Assembly: GCA_016792825.1 (NCBI GenBank) | Contig: JAEUMI010000096.1 | Span: forward strand, 1-33,113 | Origin: Hyphomicrobiales bacterium | GTDB lineage: Bacteria; Pseudomonadota; Alphaproteobacteria; Rhizobiales; Aestuariivirgaceae | DNA: 33,113 nucleotides | Direction: 5' to 3' | Shown: positions 15,989-23,470 of the stretch, in pieces | Layout of the letters: every line of letters starts with the position of its first letter | Position numbering within the stretch: position 1 is the stretch's first letter | Made by a program: the position numbers and the translations under genes | The notes under the pieces: generated by a model | The model's database searches: none | The model's input: the letters and a program-made list of their open reading frames with translations, nothing else | Told to the model about the DNA's origin: nothing

Positions 15989-16966
15989 ATGAGTTTTCTG
16001 ATGATCGAACCGGCGCCACCGCGGTTGAACCGCAGCGAGCTTGCGGTTCCCGGAAGCCAGCCGCAGCTTTTCGAGAAGGCGGCAAAATCGGCGGCAGACG
16101 TGATTTTTCTGGATCTGGAAGACGCGGTCGCCCCGGACGACAAGGCGCAGGCCCGCAAGAACATCATCCAGGCCATTGGCGATGTTGACTGGGGGCGGAA
16201 ATCCCTGTCGGTGCGGATCAATGGGCTGGATACGCACTATATGTACCGCGATATTGTGGATGTGCTGGAGCAGGCTTCCGAGCGGCTGGACCTTATCATG
16301 ATCCCGAAAGTCGGCACGGCGTCCGATGTCTACGCCATCGACATGCTCTGTACGCAAATTGAAACGGCCATGGGTCGCAGGAAACGCGTCGGCTTCGAGA
16401 TGATCATAGAGACAGCGCTTGGCATGCAAAATGTGCATGAAATTGCAGCCGCCTCCAGGCGCAATGAATCCCTGCATTTTGGCGTGGCAGACTATGCCGC
16501 CTCCACCAAGGCACGGACGACCTCCATCGGCGGGGCGAATGCCGACTATGCCGTGCTTACAGAACCATTGGCGGATGGGGCGCGCCAGACCCATTGGGGA
16601 GACATGTGGCATTATGCCGTGTCGCGGATGGTTGTTGCGGCGCGGGCCAATGGGCTGCGGCCGGTGGACGGGCCTTTTGGCAATTTTTCCGACCCCGAGG
16701 CCTTCCGGGCGGCGGGCCTGCGGGCGGCGGTGCTGGGTTGCGAGGGCAAGTGGGCCATTCATCCCTCGCAGGTTGTCCTGGCCAATGAGGTCATGTCGCC
16801 TTCGGAGGCTGATGTGACCCGCGCCAAGCGCATCCTGGTTGCCATGGAGGAAGCCGCCAAGGCAGGAAAAGGCGCGGTTTCGCTTGATGGCCGCCTTATC
16901 GATTATGCCTCGGTTCGCCAGGCGGAGGTTCTGGTGCAAAAGGCGGCCCAGATCGCCAGCCAGTAA
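15989..16966 (+). CDS. mclA: Malyl-CoA lyase (L-malyl-CoA / beta-methylmalyl-CoA lyase family)
   Basis: This 325-residue member of the HpcH/HpaI-CitE family closely resembles Methylobacterium MclA and Rhodobacter Mcl1. Shared stretches include RSELAVPGS, DVIFLDLEDAVAPDD, ARKNIIQAI, RINGLDTHYMYRD, MIPKVG, VADYAAS, PVDGPFG and KWAIHPSQVVLANEV. Mg-binding and catalytic residues Glu141 and Asp168 and CoA-site Arg76 sit at the numbers known for Mcl1. It cleaves malyl-CoA to acetyl-CoA and glyoxylate in the serine cycle, and malyl- or methylmalyl-CoA in the ethylmalonyl-CoA and 3-hydroxypropionate pathways. No other gene of these pathways is in the window, so which route it serves is open. It is divergent from the ydcS-like operon. 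ATG 15989 matches the family N terminus; the ribosome binding site is weak. Confidence 0.92.
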   Translation: MSFLMIEPAPPRLNRSELAVPGSQPQLFEKAAKSAADVIFLDLEDAVAPDDKAQARKNIIQAIGDVDWGRKSLSVRINGLDTHYMYRDIVDVLEQASERLDLIMIPKVGTASDVYAIDMLCTQIETAMGRRKRVGFEMIIETALGMQNVHEIAAASRRNESLHFGVADYAASTKARTTSIGGANADYAVLTEPLADGARQTHWGDMWHYAVSRMVVAARANGLRPVDGPFGNFSDPEAFRAAGLRAAVLGCEGKWAIHPSQVVLANEVMSPSEADVTRAKRILVAMEEAAKAGKGAVSLDGRLIDYASVRQAEVLVQKAAQIASQ

Positions 16967-16980
16967 CTATGGCCAAAATC

Positions 16981-16998
16981 CCGAATTGCGCAATTCGG
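16981..16998. promoter_or_regulatory. Perfect 18-bp palindrome, candidate operator
   Basis: CCGAATTGCGCAATTCGG is perfectly self-complementary. It lies 14 bases after the lyase stop and 58 bases before the amino acid ABC operon. It has no T run and no loop beyond GCGC, so a terminator is unlikely. A dimeric-regulator binding site for the downstream operon is the best reading. The regulator is not encoded in the window. Confidence 0.6.
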
Positions 16999-17056
16999 AA
17001 TTGGTGTTAAGGTGAGTCCCGCAAGAAGGGCACAAGTCCTCGGAGGGGGAGACTGA

Positions 17057-17854
17057 ATGGCAGCACGACCTGCGCCAAAACTAGACGAACGGCCTTTGGC
17101 CGTCGTGGTCGAAGATTTGCACAAGCGGTTTGGCGAACTTGAGGTGCTTAAGGGAGTTTCCCTCGAGGCACGAGAAGGTGATGTTGTTTCGATGATCGGG
17201 GCTTCGGGTTCCGGAAAAAGCACTTTTTTGCGCTGCATCAATTTTCTTGAAATGCCGACCAAGGGCCGCATCGTGGTGACCGGCGATGAGGTTGCCCTGA
17301 AACCCAACAGGGACGGCAACCTGCACCCGAGCGACCGGCGCCAGCTTGAGCGAGTCCGCACCAAACTAGGCATGGTGTTCCAGAGCTTCAATCTCTGGCA
17401 GCATTTGACGGTTATGCAGAACGTGATCGAGGCTCCGGTGCATGTGCTCGGGGTTCCGAAGGCGGAAGCCATTGAGCGGGCCGGAAAGCTCCTGCACAAG
17501 GTGGGGCTCTATGAGAAGCGGGACCAGTATCCCGCTTTTCTTTCAGGCGGGCAGCAGCAGCGCGCGGCAATCGCGCGGGCCCTGGCGATGGAACCCAAGG
17601 TGATGCTGTTTGACGAGCCGACATCGGCGCTTGACCCGGAACTGGTCGCCGAAGTCCTAAAGGTCATCCGCGACCTTGCCAATGAAGGGCGGACCATGAT
17701 CCTGGTCACTCACGAAATGAAGTTCGCGCGCGATGTCTCGAGTCATGTCATTTACCTGCACAAGGGCGTCATTGAAGAAGAGGGACCGCCACAACAGGTA
17801 TTCGGTGCGCCGAAGAGTGCGCGCTGCAAGCAGTTCGTCTCCGGCATACACTAG
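17057..17854 (+). CDS. Polar amino acid ABC transporter ATPase (HisP/OccP-like)
   Basis: This 265-residue ATPase is typical of polar amino acid and opine importers. It contains Walker A GASGSGKST (48-56), Q-loop MVFQSFNLWQHLTV (the NLWQH form is characteristic of the HisP group), signature LSGGQQQRAAIARAL, Walker B VMLFDEPTSALDPE and the switch histidine in ILVTHEMKFARDV. ATG 17057 has a very strong upstream GGAGGGGGAG. An N-terminal extension of about 15 residues precedes the domain. It is first in an operon with the binding protein, two permeases and an M20 hydrolase. It energises uptake at the cytoplasmic side. Substrate cannot be fixed from this subunit. Confidence 0.93.
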   Translation: MAARPAPKLDERPLAVVVEDLHKRFGELEVLKGVSLEAREGDVVSMIGASGSGKSTFLRCINFLEMPTKGRIVVTGDEVALKPNRDGNLHPSDRRQLERVRTKLGMVFQSFNLWQHLTVMQNVIEAPVHVLGVPKAEAIERAGKLLHKVGLYEKRDQYPAFLSGGQQQRAAIARALAMEPKVMLFDEPTSALDPELVAEVLKVIRDLANEGRTMILVTHEMKFARDVSSHVIYLHKGVIEEEGPPQQVFGAPKSARCKQFVSGIH

Positions 17855-17896
17855 GCTTGAGATGGAAAACACAATGTCAAACAGGGAGAGTAATAC

Positions 17897-18685
17897 ATGA
17901 CAATCAGGAAAATGTTGATGGCAGCCGCCGCCGCTCTGGCGATCAGCGCTACCTCGGCCAAGGCCGATTTGGTCTTTGCCACCGATACATCGGCCTATCC
18001 ACCTTTTACGTCACAGAATGCCGCTGGCCAATGGGAAGGCTGGGAATACGACCTGATGAACGCGCTCTGCGCCGAGATGAACGAGAAGTGCACCATGATC
18101 CCCATCGCTTGGGATGGTATCATTCCAGCACTACTCGAGAAGAAGATGGATGGCATCCTTGGTTCCATGTCAATCACTGACAAGCGGAAGGAGACGATCA
18201 ATTTCTCGGACATGTATTACAACTCCGCCGCAGTTATCATTGGCGCCAAGAATGGCGATATGGATTTTTCACCAGAGCATCTTTCCGGCAAGACCATTGG
18301 CGTGCAGGGTGCAACGACCCATCAGAACTATGTCGACAAGTACTATGTGCCTAAAGGGGCAGCAACAAAGGCCTATCAAAAGCAAGACGAGGCAAATGCC
18401 GATCTTGCCGCGGGCCGGGTTGACTATCTGATGGCTGATGGCGTGGCACTGCGCGACTACCTCAATTCGGACGAAGGCAAGGCCTGCTGCGAACTCAAGG
18501 GCGCAGTCCCAGTCGATGTCGATATCCTCGGTGCTGGTGTTGGCGTTGGTTTGCGCAAGGAAGACACAGCGCTCCTGGAAAAGATCAACGCCGCCATCAA
18601 GGCGCTTGCCGCCAAGGGCACTTTTGAAGAACTGACCAAGAAGTATGGCCTCGAAGGTCTGTTGACGCTTCCGACTAAGAGCTAA
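17897..18685 (+). CDS. Polar amino acid ABC transporter, periplasmic binding protein (family 3)
   Basis: This 262-residue protein has a signal peptide (MTIRKMLMAAAAALAISA, cleavage near KADL, residue 24) and the family 3 solute-binding fold. Typical motifs are FATDTSAYPPFTSQ at the start, GWEYDLMNALC, WDGIIPALLEKKMDGILGSMSIT, KRKETINFSDMYYNSAAVII, GVQGATTHQNYV, and GVGVGLRKEDTALLEKINAAI near the end, close in form to LAO/HisJ-type proteins. Cysteines are present at CAEMNEKC and at CC near residue 200. It binds an amino acid or related compound in the periplasm. GGGAGAG precedes ATG 17897. The downstream M20 hydrolase suggests an N-acyl or opine-like ligand, which is inference. Confidence 0.92.
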   Translation: MTIRKMLMAAAAALAISATSAKADLVFATDTSAYPPFTSQNAAGQWEGWEYDLMNALCAEMNEKCTMIPIAWDGIIPALLEKKMDGILGSMSITDKRKETINFSDMYYNSAAVIIGAKNGDMDFSPEHLSGKTIGVQGATTHQNYVDKYYVPKGAATKAYQKQDEANADLAAGRVDYLMADGVALRDYLNSDEGKACCELKGAVPVDVDILGAGVGVGLRKEDTALLEKINAAIKALAAKGTFEELTKKYGLEGLLTLPTKS

Positions 18686-18691
18686 GGAACT

Positions 18692-18724
18692 CGAACGGCC
18701 ACTTTCAGGTGGCCGTTCGCTTTT
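18692..18724 (+). terminator. Intrinsic-terminator-like hairpin after the amino acid binding protein gene
   Basis: CGAACGGCCAC (18692-18702) pairs perfectly with GTGGCCGTTCG (18709-18719) over a 6-base loop, followed by CTTTTC. It sits 6 bases after the binding-protein stop and 12 bases before the permease gene, so it must act as a partial terminator or 3'-end stabiliser inside the operon. Confidence 0.75.
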
Positions 18725-18736
18725 CGGCGGCAAGTC

Positions 18737-19444
18737 ATGATTCCAGAAATCCTCAGTTTTGGCGATAAGGGCTTTGGAGATGAGCTACTCCGGGGAACTC
18801 AGTATACACTGGTTATTGCAGCGAGTGCATATCTGATCGGAATCTGCCTTGGTCTGCTTGGTTCCGCTGGCAAACTTTATGGTGGAGCCTTTGCACGCGG
18901 CACGGCGGCAGTTTACACCACCATCGTAAGGTCCGTGCCGGAGGTGGTACTGATCCTTATCCTTTATTTCGCGGGAACACGCGGTACCAACACGCTGCTT
19001 GGCTACTTTGGTCTTGGACCCATTGAAGTCAATGGTACCCTTGCTGCCATCGCGGTGTTAGGAGTCGTGCAAGGGGCTTATCACACTGAAGTTTTCCGCG
19101 CTGCGATCCAAGCAGTGCCGGCCGGGCAGGTCGAGGCCGGCAAGGCATTTGGCATGAGAGGGCTGCAAATCTTCAGGCGCATTATCGGTCCCGCCATGCT
19201 ACCCAATGCGATCCCTGGCCTTTCGAACCTCTGGCTGATCGTGATCAAAGACACTGCACTTGTGGCGGTAGTCGGCAATTATGAACTGCTATCGACAACT
19301 GCCTCGGCGGCAGCCTTCACCAAGCGCTACATGCTATTCTTCCTGACCACGGCGTTGATCTACCTGCTCATCACTTTAATTTCCAACTATTTCATCAGCA
19401 AGTTGGAAAGCCGCTATCGCCGCGGCCAGACCAAGTTAGCGTGA
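18737..19444 (+). CDS. Polar amino acid ABC transporter permease (HisQ/OccQ-like)
   Basis: This 235-residue inner-membrane protein has about five hydrophobic helices, normal for the HisMQ group. The N-terminal helix region carries GTQYTLVIAASAYLIGICLGLLG. RSVPEVVLILILYF is the family's RGTP-like segment in a variant form. The EAA loop is visible as EAGKAFGMRGLQIFRRIIGPAMLPNAIPG. The run NLWLIVIKDTALVAVVGNYEL closes the channel domain. ATG 18737 lies 12 bases after the hairpin, so its initiation region is unusually close to that structure. It pairs with the next gene to form the membrane channel. Confidence 0.91.
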   Translation: MIPEILSFGDKGFGDELLRGTQYTLVIAASAYLIGICLGLLGSAGKLYGGAFARGTAAVYTTIVRSVPEVVLILILYFAGTRGTNTLLGYFGLGPIEVNGTLAAIAVLGVVQGAYHTEVFRAAIQAVPAGQVEAGKAFGMRGLQIFRRIIGPAMLPNAIPGLSNLWLIVIKDTALVAVVGNYELLSTTASAAAFTKRYMLFFLTTALIYLLITLISNYFISKLESRYRRGQTKLA

Positions 19445-19453
19445 GGTGATGGC

Positions 19454-20143
19454 ATGAATTGGACCTGGTTTCCCGAATACCTTCCGCTTCTCTTCCAAGG
19501 CGTGTGGTTGACGATCCAGTTGCTGGTACTGTCGATGGTCTTTGGCCTGACCCTGGCGGTTCCTGTCGGCTTGGTTCAAGTCACTGGGCCAAAATGGCTC
19601 GCGCGAATTGCCCGCGGCTACTGCACACTCATGCGTGGCACACCGCTTCTGGTACAACTTTGGTTGCTTTATTTTGGCCTTGGTTCGGTTTTCGCTGCTT
19701 TTCCCGAGGTGCGCCAAAGCATTTTCTGGCCGATCCTGCGGGAAGGTTATTTCTACGCGATTCTGGCATTTACGCTGAATGAAGGCGGCTATGGCGGCGA
19801 GATCATGCGTGGTGCATTCCTCTCTGTTCCAAAAGGCGAACTAGAAGCCGCCCGCGCCTATGGCATGTCGCCATGGAAAGTGCTGCACCGCGTATGGTTG
19901 CCGCGCGCAGTGCGAAACGTTCTTCCGACACTTGCGAGCGAGACAGTGCTGATGCTGAAGGCAACGCCGCTTGCAGCTACGGTCACCGTGCTCGACATTT
20001 TCGGTGTTATCCTGCGCGTCAGGCAGAACACCTACATTACTTATGAGCCGCTCATTACTGCCGCCATTATTTACATGGCGCTTACCTTCTTAATCACCCG
20101 CGCTTTCAACTATGTTGAAGGTCTGGTACCGTCGCGGCGATGA
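19454..20143 (+). CDS. Polar amino acid ABC transporter permease (HisM/OccM-like)
   Basis: This 229-residue permease is the partner of the HisQ-like protein. Motifs seen are GVWLTIQLLVLSMVFGLTLAVPVGL, the conserved LMRGTPLLVQLWLLYFGLG, LNEGGYGGEIMRGAFLSVPKGELEAARAYGM with the EAA-type loop, and LKATPLAATVTVLDIFG. About five transmembrane helices are evident. It starts nine bases after the preceding permease stop, with GAGGTGATGGC before ATG 19454, and its TGA overlaps the start of the M20 hydrolase gene by four bases (ATGA). The overlap indicates that the hydrolase is a true member of the transporter operon. Confidence 0.91.
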   Translation: MNWTWFPEYLPLLFQGVWLTIQLLVLSMVFGLTLAVPVGLVQVTGPKWLARIARGYCTLMRGTPLLVQLWLLYFGLGSVFAAFPEVRQSIFWPILREGYFYAILAFTLNEGGYGGEIMRGAFLSVPKGELEAARAYGMSPWKVLHRVWLPRAVRNVLPTLASETVLMLKATPLAATVTVLDIFGVILRVRQNTYITYEPLITAAIIYMALTFLITRAFNYVEGLVPSRR

Positions 20144-21303
20144 ACCACGACATTATTTCAGGATTCGCGGGCGAACTTGCCGCCATCAGGCATGACCTTC
20201 ACATGCATCCGGAGCTTTGCTTCGAGGAATTCCGCACGGCCAAGATCGTTGCGGAGGAGCTTCTGCGGCTTGGCTTTGTGGTGGCGACAGGAGTCGCCGG
20301 CACTGGAGTGGTAGGGACGCTCACCAAGGGAAGCGGCCGGCGCAGCATCGGGATTCGTGCCGACATGGACGCGCTTCCCATACATGAGACAACCAATCTG
20401 AGCTACAGTTCGCGCACGGCCGGCAAGATGCATGCCTGCGGCCATGACGGCCACACCACGATGCTGCTGGGGGCCGCACGCTACCTGGCCGAGACAAAGA
20501 ATTTTGATGGCACGGTTCACTTGATTTTTCAGCCTGCCGAGGAAGACATCAGCGGGGCCAAGCGCATGATCGAGGAGGGGCTCTTCAAGCGCTTTCCGTG
20601 TGATGCCGTCTTTGCGCTGCACAACATTCCGGGCGATGAAACGGGGCAGATTTCCGTGCGCGGCGGTGCTATCACTGCCGCGGTTGATATTGTGGAAGTG
20701 ACGGTTCAAGGCGTCGGCGGCCACGGGGCCCTGCCGCACATGGCGGCAGACCCCATTGTGGCCGCATCGGGAATTGTCCTGGCATTGCAATCGATCATCG
20801 CGCGCAATGTCGATCCTCTCGATCCTGCCGTGATCACTGTCGGATCATTCCAGTCCGGTGCGCTTGCCACAATCATCCCCGGAGAAGCCCGGTTGAATAT
20901 CGGCGTACGGACCTGCACTAGAGGCACGCGCGAGCTGATCCGCAAGCGGATCGAAACGCTAGTTTCAATGCAGGCCAAGGCTTTCGGCTGTGAAGCCGAG
21001 ATCATCTACAATCCGGGCATCAGCTATCCACCGGGTTATAACACGCCGGAACATGCCAAACTTGTGCATGATGTGGCGGTGGAACTGGGCCAGGATCCGG
21101 CGCGGGTCGAGATGCGAGGTCCTTTCATGTTTTCCGAAGACTTCGCGTTCATCCAGGAGGTCGTGCCCTCGTGTTATTTCGGCCTTGGCAACGGCAAGAG
21201 CCGCTCATTGCATGACTCAGGCTATGACTTCAATGACGAGCTACTGGTCAAGGGGCCGGTGTTTTGGGGCAGGCTGGTAGAACGTTTCCTGAAAGCGGCT
21301 TAA
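20140..21303 (+). CDS. M20-family amidohydrolase (hippurate hydrolase / N-acyl amino acid deacylase-like)
   Basis: This 387-residue metallohydrolase has every M20D landmark: HDLHMHPELCFEE, IRADMDALPI, KMHACGHDGHTTMLLGAA with metal ligands Cys100 and His102, PAEE with Glu134/Glu135, His161 in FALHNIPG, GVGGHGALPH in the dimerisation domain, and MFSEDFAF near the end. No signal peptide is present, so it acts in the cytoplasm. Family members cleave N-acyl amino acids, hippurate, or indole-acetyl amino acids. It overlaps the upstream permease by ATGA, so it likely processes what the transporter imports. The precise substrate is not determinable from sequence. Length and active site are complete. 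Confidence 0.92.
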   Translation: MNHDIISGFAGELAAIRHDLHMHPELCFEEFRTAKIVAEELLRLGFVVATGVAGTGVVGTLTKGSGRRSIGIRADMDALPIHETTNLSYSSRTAGKMHACGHDGHTTMLLGAARYLAETKNFDGTVHLIFQPAEEDISGAKRMIEEGLFKRFPCDAVFALHNIPGDETGQISVRGGAITAAVDIVEVTVQGVGGHGALPHMAADPIVAASGIVLALQSIIARNVDPLDPAVITVGSFQSGALATIIPGEARLNIGVRTCTRGTRELIRKRIETLVSMQAKAFGCEAEIIYNPGISYPPGYNTPEHAKLVHDVAVELGQDPARVEMRGPFMFSEDFAFIQEVVPSCYFGLGNGKSRSLHDSGYDFNDELLVKGPVFWGRLVERFLKAA

Positions 21304-21329
21304 GATTCTGCCGGACTCGCGGATTGCTG

Positions 21330-21776
21330 CTAAATGCTGCTGGGTTGCTGTGATAAAGGGACACCGCTGTCCCGGCATTGTATCTTGACCAGCCTGGGAT
21401 CGGATTCCTTGGCCAGCGTGATGAGCACGGCCTGCTGAGTCACGGGAAAATATTTCACGTAAAATGGCCTGTAGCGTTCCCATCGGCCGAGGTAATTTTT
21501 TTCGTTCACCCATCCACAGATGTTGGCAATGCCGCCCTCACCTTGCGTCGCATTCATGAATCCGAATTGCGCCGTATCCGGGTTTTTCAACTTGAGGCGT
21601 ACAACGTCTTGAACGCTTGCCTTTTGCTCAGGCGAGAGGGTCACCGGCGGGGCGGATTGAGTTTGGTAGCGCTCTTCCAATTCCACTGTGGGCGGCGCGC
21701 CAGGATCAATGTTCGTGCAGGCGCCAATCAGGACAGACACCAGCAGTCCCAGGAACTTGTAAGAATTGAGGCTCAT
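21330..21776 (-). CDS. Unknown small lipoprotein
   Basis: This 148-residue protein starts at ATG 21776, preceded by AAGGAA. An ATG at 21797 is less likely. It has a lipoprotein signal: a hydrophobic stretch ending in VLIGAC, so Cys20 would be lipidated after cleavage by signal peptidase II. The mature protein begins with a flexible Pro/Thr-rich segment, then a helical part (SPEQKASVQDVVRLKLKNPDTAQFG, slightly varied) and a domain with ICGWVNEKNYLGRWERYRPFYV. That pattern, residues KNPDTAQF followed by CGWVNEKNxxG, occurs in many small proteobacterial secreted proteins without known function, as far as I recall. It is convergent with the M20 gene and lies downstream of tRNA-Lys. Function unknown. 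Confidence 0.72.
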   Translation of the reverse strand: MSLNSYKFLGLLVSVLIGACTNIDPGAPPTVELEERYQTQSAPPVTLSPEQKASVQDVVRLKLKNPDTAQFGFMNATQGEGGIANICGWVNEKNYLGRWERYRPFYVKYFPVTQQAVLITLAKESDPRLVKIQCRDSGVPLSQQPSSI

Positions 21777-21880
21777 CGTTTCCTTTTCCGCGTCCATGAC
21801 CCGGATGGTGGCAGTCTCCCGGCGAAATCCCCTGAACCAGGTTCAGCATATTCTTAACAAGGCCAAATAGCTGATACTAT

Positions 21881-21955
21881 TGGTGAGCCCGGCGCGGATC
21901 GAACGCGCGACCTACTGATTAAAAGTCAGACGCTCTACCACTGAGCTACGGGCCC
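21881..21955 (-). tRNA. tRNA-Lys (anticodon TTT)
   Basis: Read on the minus strand, the gene folds as a complete cloverleaf. The acceptor stem pairs GGGCCCG with CGGGCTC (one G-U). The D-loop reads AGCTCAGTGGTAGAGC. The anticodon arm CTGACTTTTAATCAG gives anticodon TTT. The T arm is GCGCG-TTCGATC-CGCGC. The discriminator is A and CCA is encoded (21883-21881). Confidence 0.97.
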
Positions 21956-21984
21956 ACGAGTCAGCCTTCGCGGATTGGCGCGGA

Positions 21985-22012
21985 CCATAGTTGCGGGGGC
22001 TAAGGGGGTCAA
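21985..22012 (-). promoter_or_regulatory. Promoter of tRNA-Lys
   Basis: On the minus strand TTGACC (22012-22007) and CTATGG (21990-21985) are 16 bases apart, matching the alphaproteobacterial CTTGAC / CTATAT type. It lies about 30 bases upstream of the tRNA 5' end. Confidence 0.55.
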
Positions 22013-22102
22013 GGGCGCTGTTCCGGTTTAATTATCTGATCACACAATTGTCTTAAAGAGGCCCAATATGAACGGGTTTTGTGGGCGAGGCAGATTCCTG
22101 AA

Positions 22103-23461
22103 ATGACTGACATTGCATTGATTGTCCTGGCGGCGGGCAAAGGGACGCGGATGAAGTCCGATCTGCCCAAGGTGATGCACCGGGCTGCCGGTCGCACCCT
22201 TTTGGGGCATGTTCTGTCCTCTGCTGCCGCATTGTCACCCAAAAGGGCCGTTGTTGTGGTGGGGCCAGACATGGATGCAGTGGGTCTGGAGGCCCAGCGC
22301 TATTTCCCGGGCTGCAATGTTGTCATCCAGGAAGAACGCCGCGGCACCGCGCACGCGGTATCGGTGGCCAAGGCCGGTCTGGATGGGTTTTCAGGCACAA
22401 TCCTGGTGCTTTATGCGGATGTTCCGCTGATTCAAGAGACTTCATTGACCTCCCTGTCGGGGGCGCTTGGCAAAAAAACACCGCTGGCGGTCCTCGGCTT
22501 TGAGGCGGCCAACCCCCGCGGCTACGGGCGCTTGCTCAAGGCCCGAAACGGCAGCATCCGCGCCATCCGGGAGGAGCTTGATGCATCACCGCAGGAAAGA
22601 AAGATAAGGCTTTGTAATTCCGGCATTTTATCGGTTAACTCCAGCGCCCTCTGGAAGCTGCTGCCGCAGATCAAGGATACGAATGCCAAGCGGGAATTTT
22701 ACCTCACGGATTTGGTTGAGCTTGCGGCAAAAGCCCGGCTTCAGGTGGGGCTGGTGACCTGCGCCGAAGCGGAGGTGGCAGGAGTTAATGACCGGGTTCA
22801 ACTGGCAGCCATTGAGGCCGAACTGCAAGCACAATACCGCCGCGCTGCCATGCTCGGTGGGGCTACCCTGGTGGCACCGGAAACGGTGTATTTTTCAGCC
22901 GATACCAGGACCGGGACGGACGTGGTGATTGAGCCCAATGTGTTTTTCGGTCCGGGCGTTACAGTGGGGGACCATGTGCATATTCTGGCCAATTCACACC
23001 TGGAGGGCGCCAGCATCGGCTCAGACGCCAGGATTGGGCCATTTGCGCGGCTCAGGCCCGGGGCCGATATCGGTGAAGGAGCCCATATCGGCAATTTTGT
23101 CGAGGTCAAGAAAGCCGTCATCGGCCGGGGTGCCAAGGCCAATCATTTAACCTATATCGGGGATGCCAAAGTGGGGGCGGGCTCCAACATCGGGGCAGGG
23201 ACAATTACCTGTAACTACGATGGCTTCGAGAAGCATCTCACGGATATCGGCTCCGGCGTATTTGTGGGGTCAAACACCGCCCTGGTGGCGCCGGTCAAGG
23301 TTGGCGATGGCGCAAATATTGCAGCGGGTAGTGTCATAACCCAGGATGTGCCAGCCGATGCCCTTGCCATCAGCCGCTCCGTATTGCAGGTCAGACAAGG
23401 TTGGGCGTCGCGTTACCGGAAAATGAAGCAAAGCCGCAAGGCCGCAAAGGCCAAGGTTTAG
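22103..23461 (+). CDS. glmU: Bifunctional GlcN-1-P acetyltransferase / GlcNAc-1-P uridylyltransferase
   Basis: GlmU acetylates glucosamine-1-phosphate and then couples it to UTP, giving UDP-GlcNAc for peptidoglycan and LPS. The 452-residue protein has both domains. The N-terminal pyrophosphorylase has LAAGKGTRM (9-17) and Lys23, then RGTAHAV and YADVPL. The C-terminal left-handed beta-helix has hexapeptide repeats, including GPFARLRPGADIGEGAHIGNFVEVKK (slightly varied), then HLTYIGDAKVG and GTITCNYDGFEKH. ATG 22103 gives the normal N terminus MTDIALIVLAAG; a TTG at 22079 adds unrelated residues. glmS follows after nine bases. The upstream gap with tRNA-Lys is about 150 bases. Confidence 0.97.
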   Translation: MTDIALIVLAAGKGTRMKSDLPKVMHRAAGRTLLGHVLSSAAALSPKRAVVVVGPDMDAVGLEAQRYFPGCNVVIQEERRGTAHAVSVAKAGLDGFSGTILVLYADVPLIQETSLTSLSGALGKKTPLAVLGFEAANPRGYGRLLKARNGSIRAIREELDASPQERKIRLCNSGILSVNSSALWKLLPQIKDTNAKREFYLTDLVELAAKARLQVGLVTCAEAEVAGVNDRVQLAAIEAELQAQYRRAAMLGGATLVAPETVYFSADTRTGTDVVIEPNVFFGPGVTVGDHVHILANSHLEGASIGSDARIGPFARLRPGADIGEGAHIGNFVEVKKAVIGRGAKANHLTYIGDAKVGAGSNIGAGTITCNYDGFEKHLTDIGSGVFVGSNTALVAPVKVGDGANIAAGSVITQDVPADALAISRSVLQVRQGWASRYRKMKQSRKAAKAKV

Positions 23462-23470
23462 GAGTTAAAC

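Noticed and set aside
22019..22036. GTTCCGGTTTA upstream of glmU, identical over 11 bases to part of the lexA SOS box
   Set aside because: The second half-site reads ATTA instead of GTTC, so it is not a usable LexA box. The match is probably chance.
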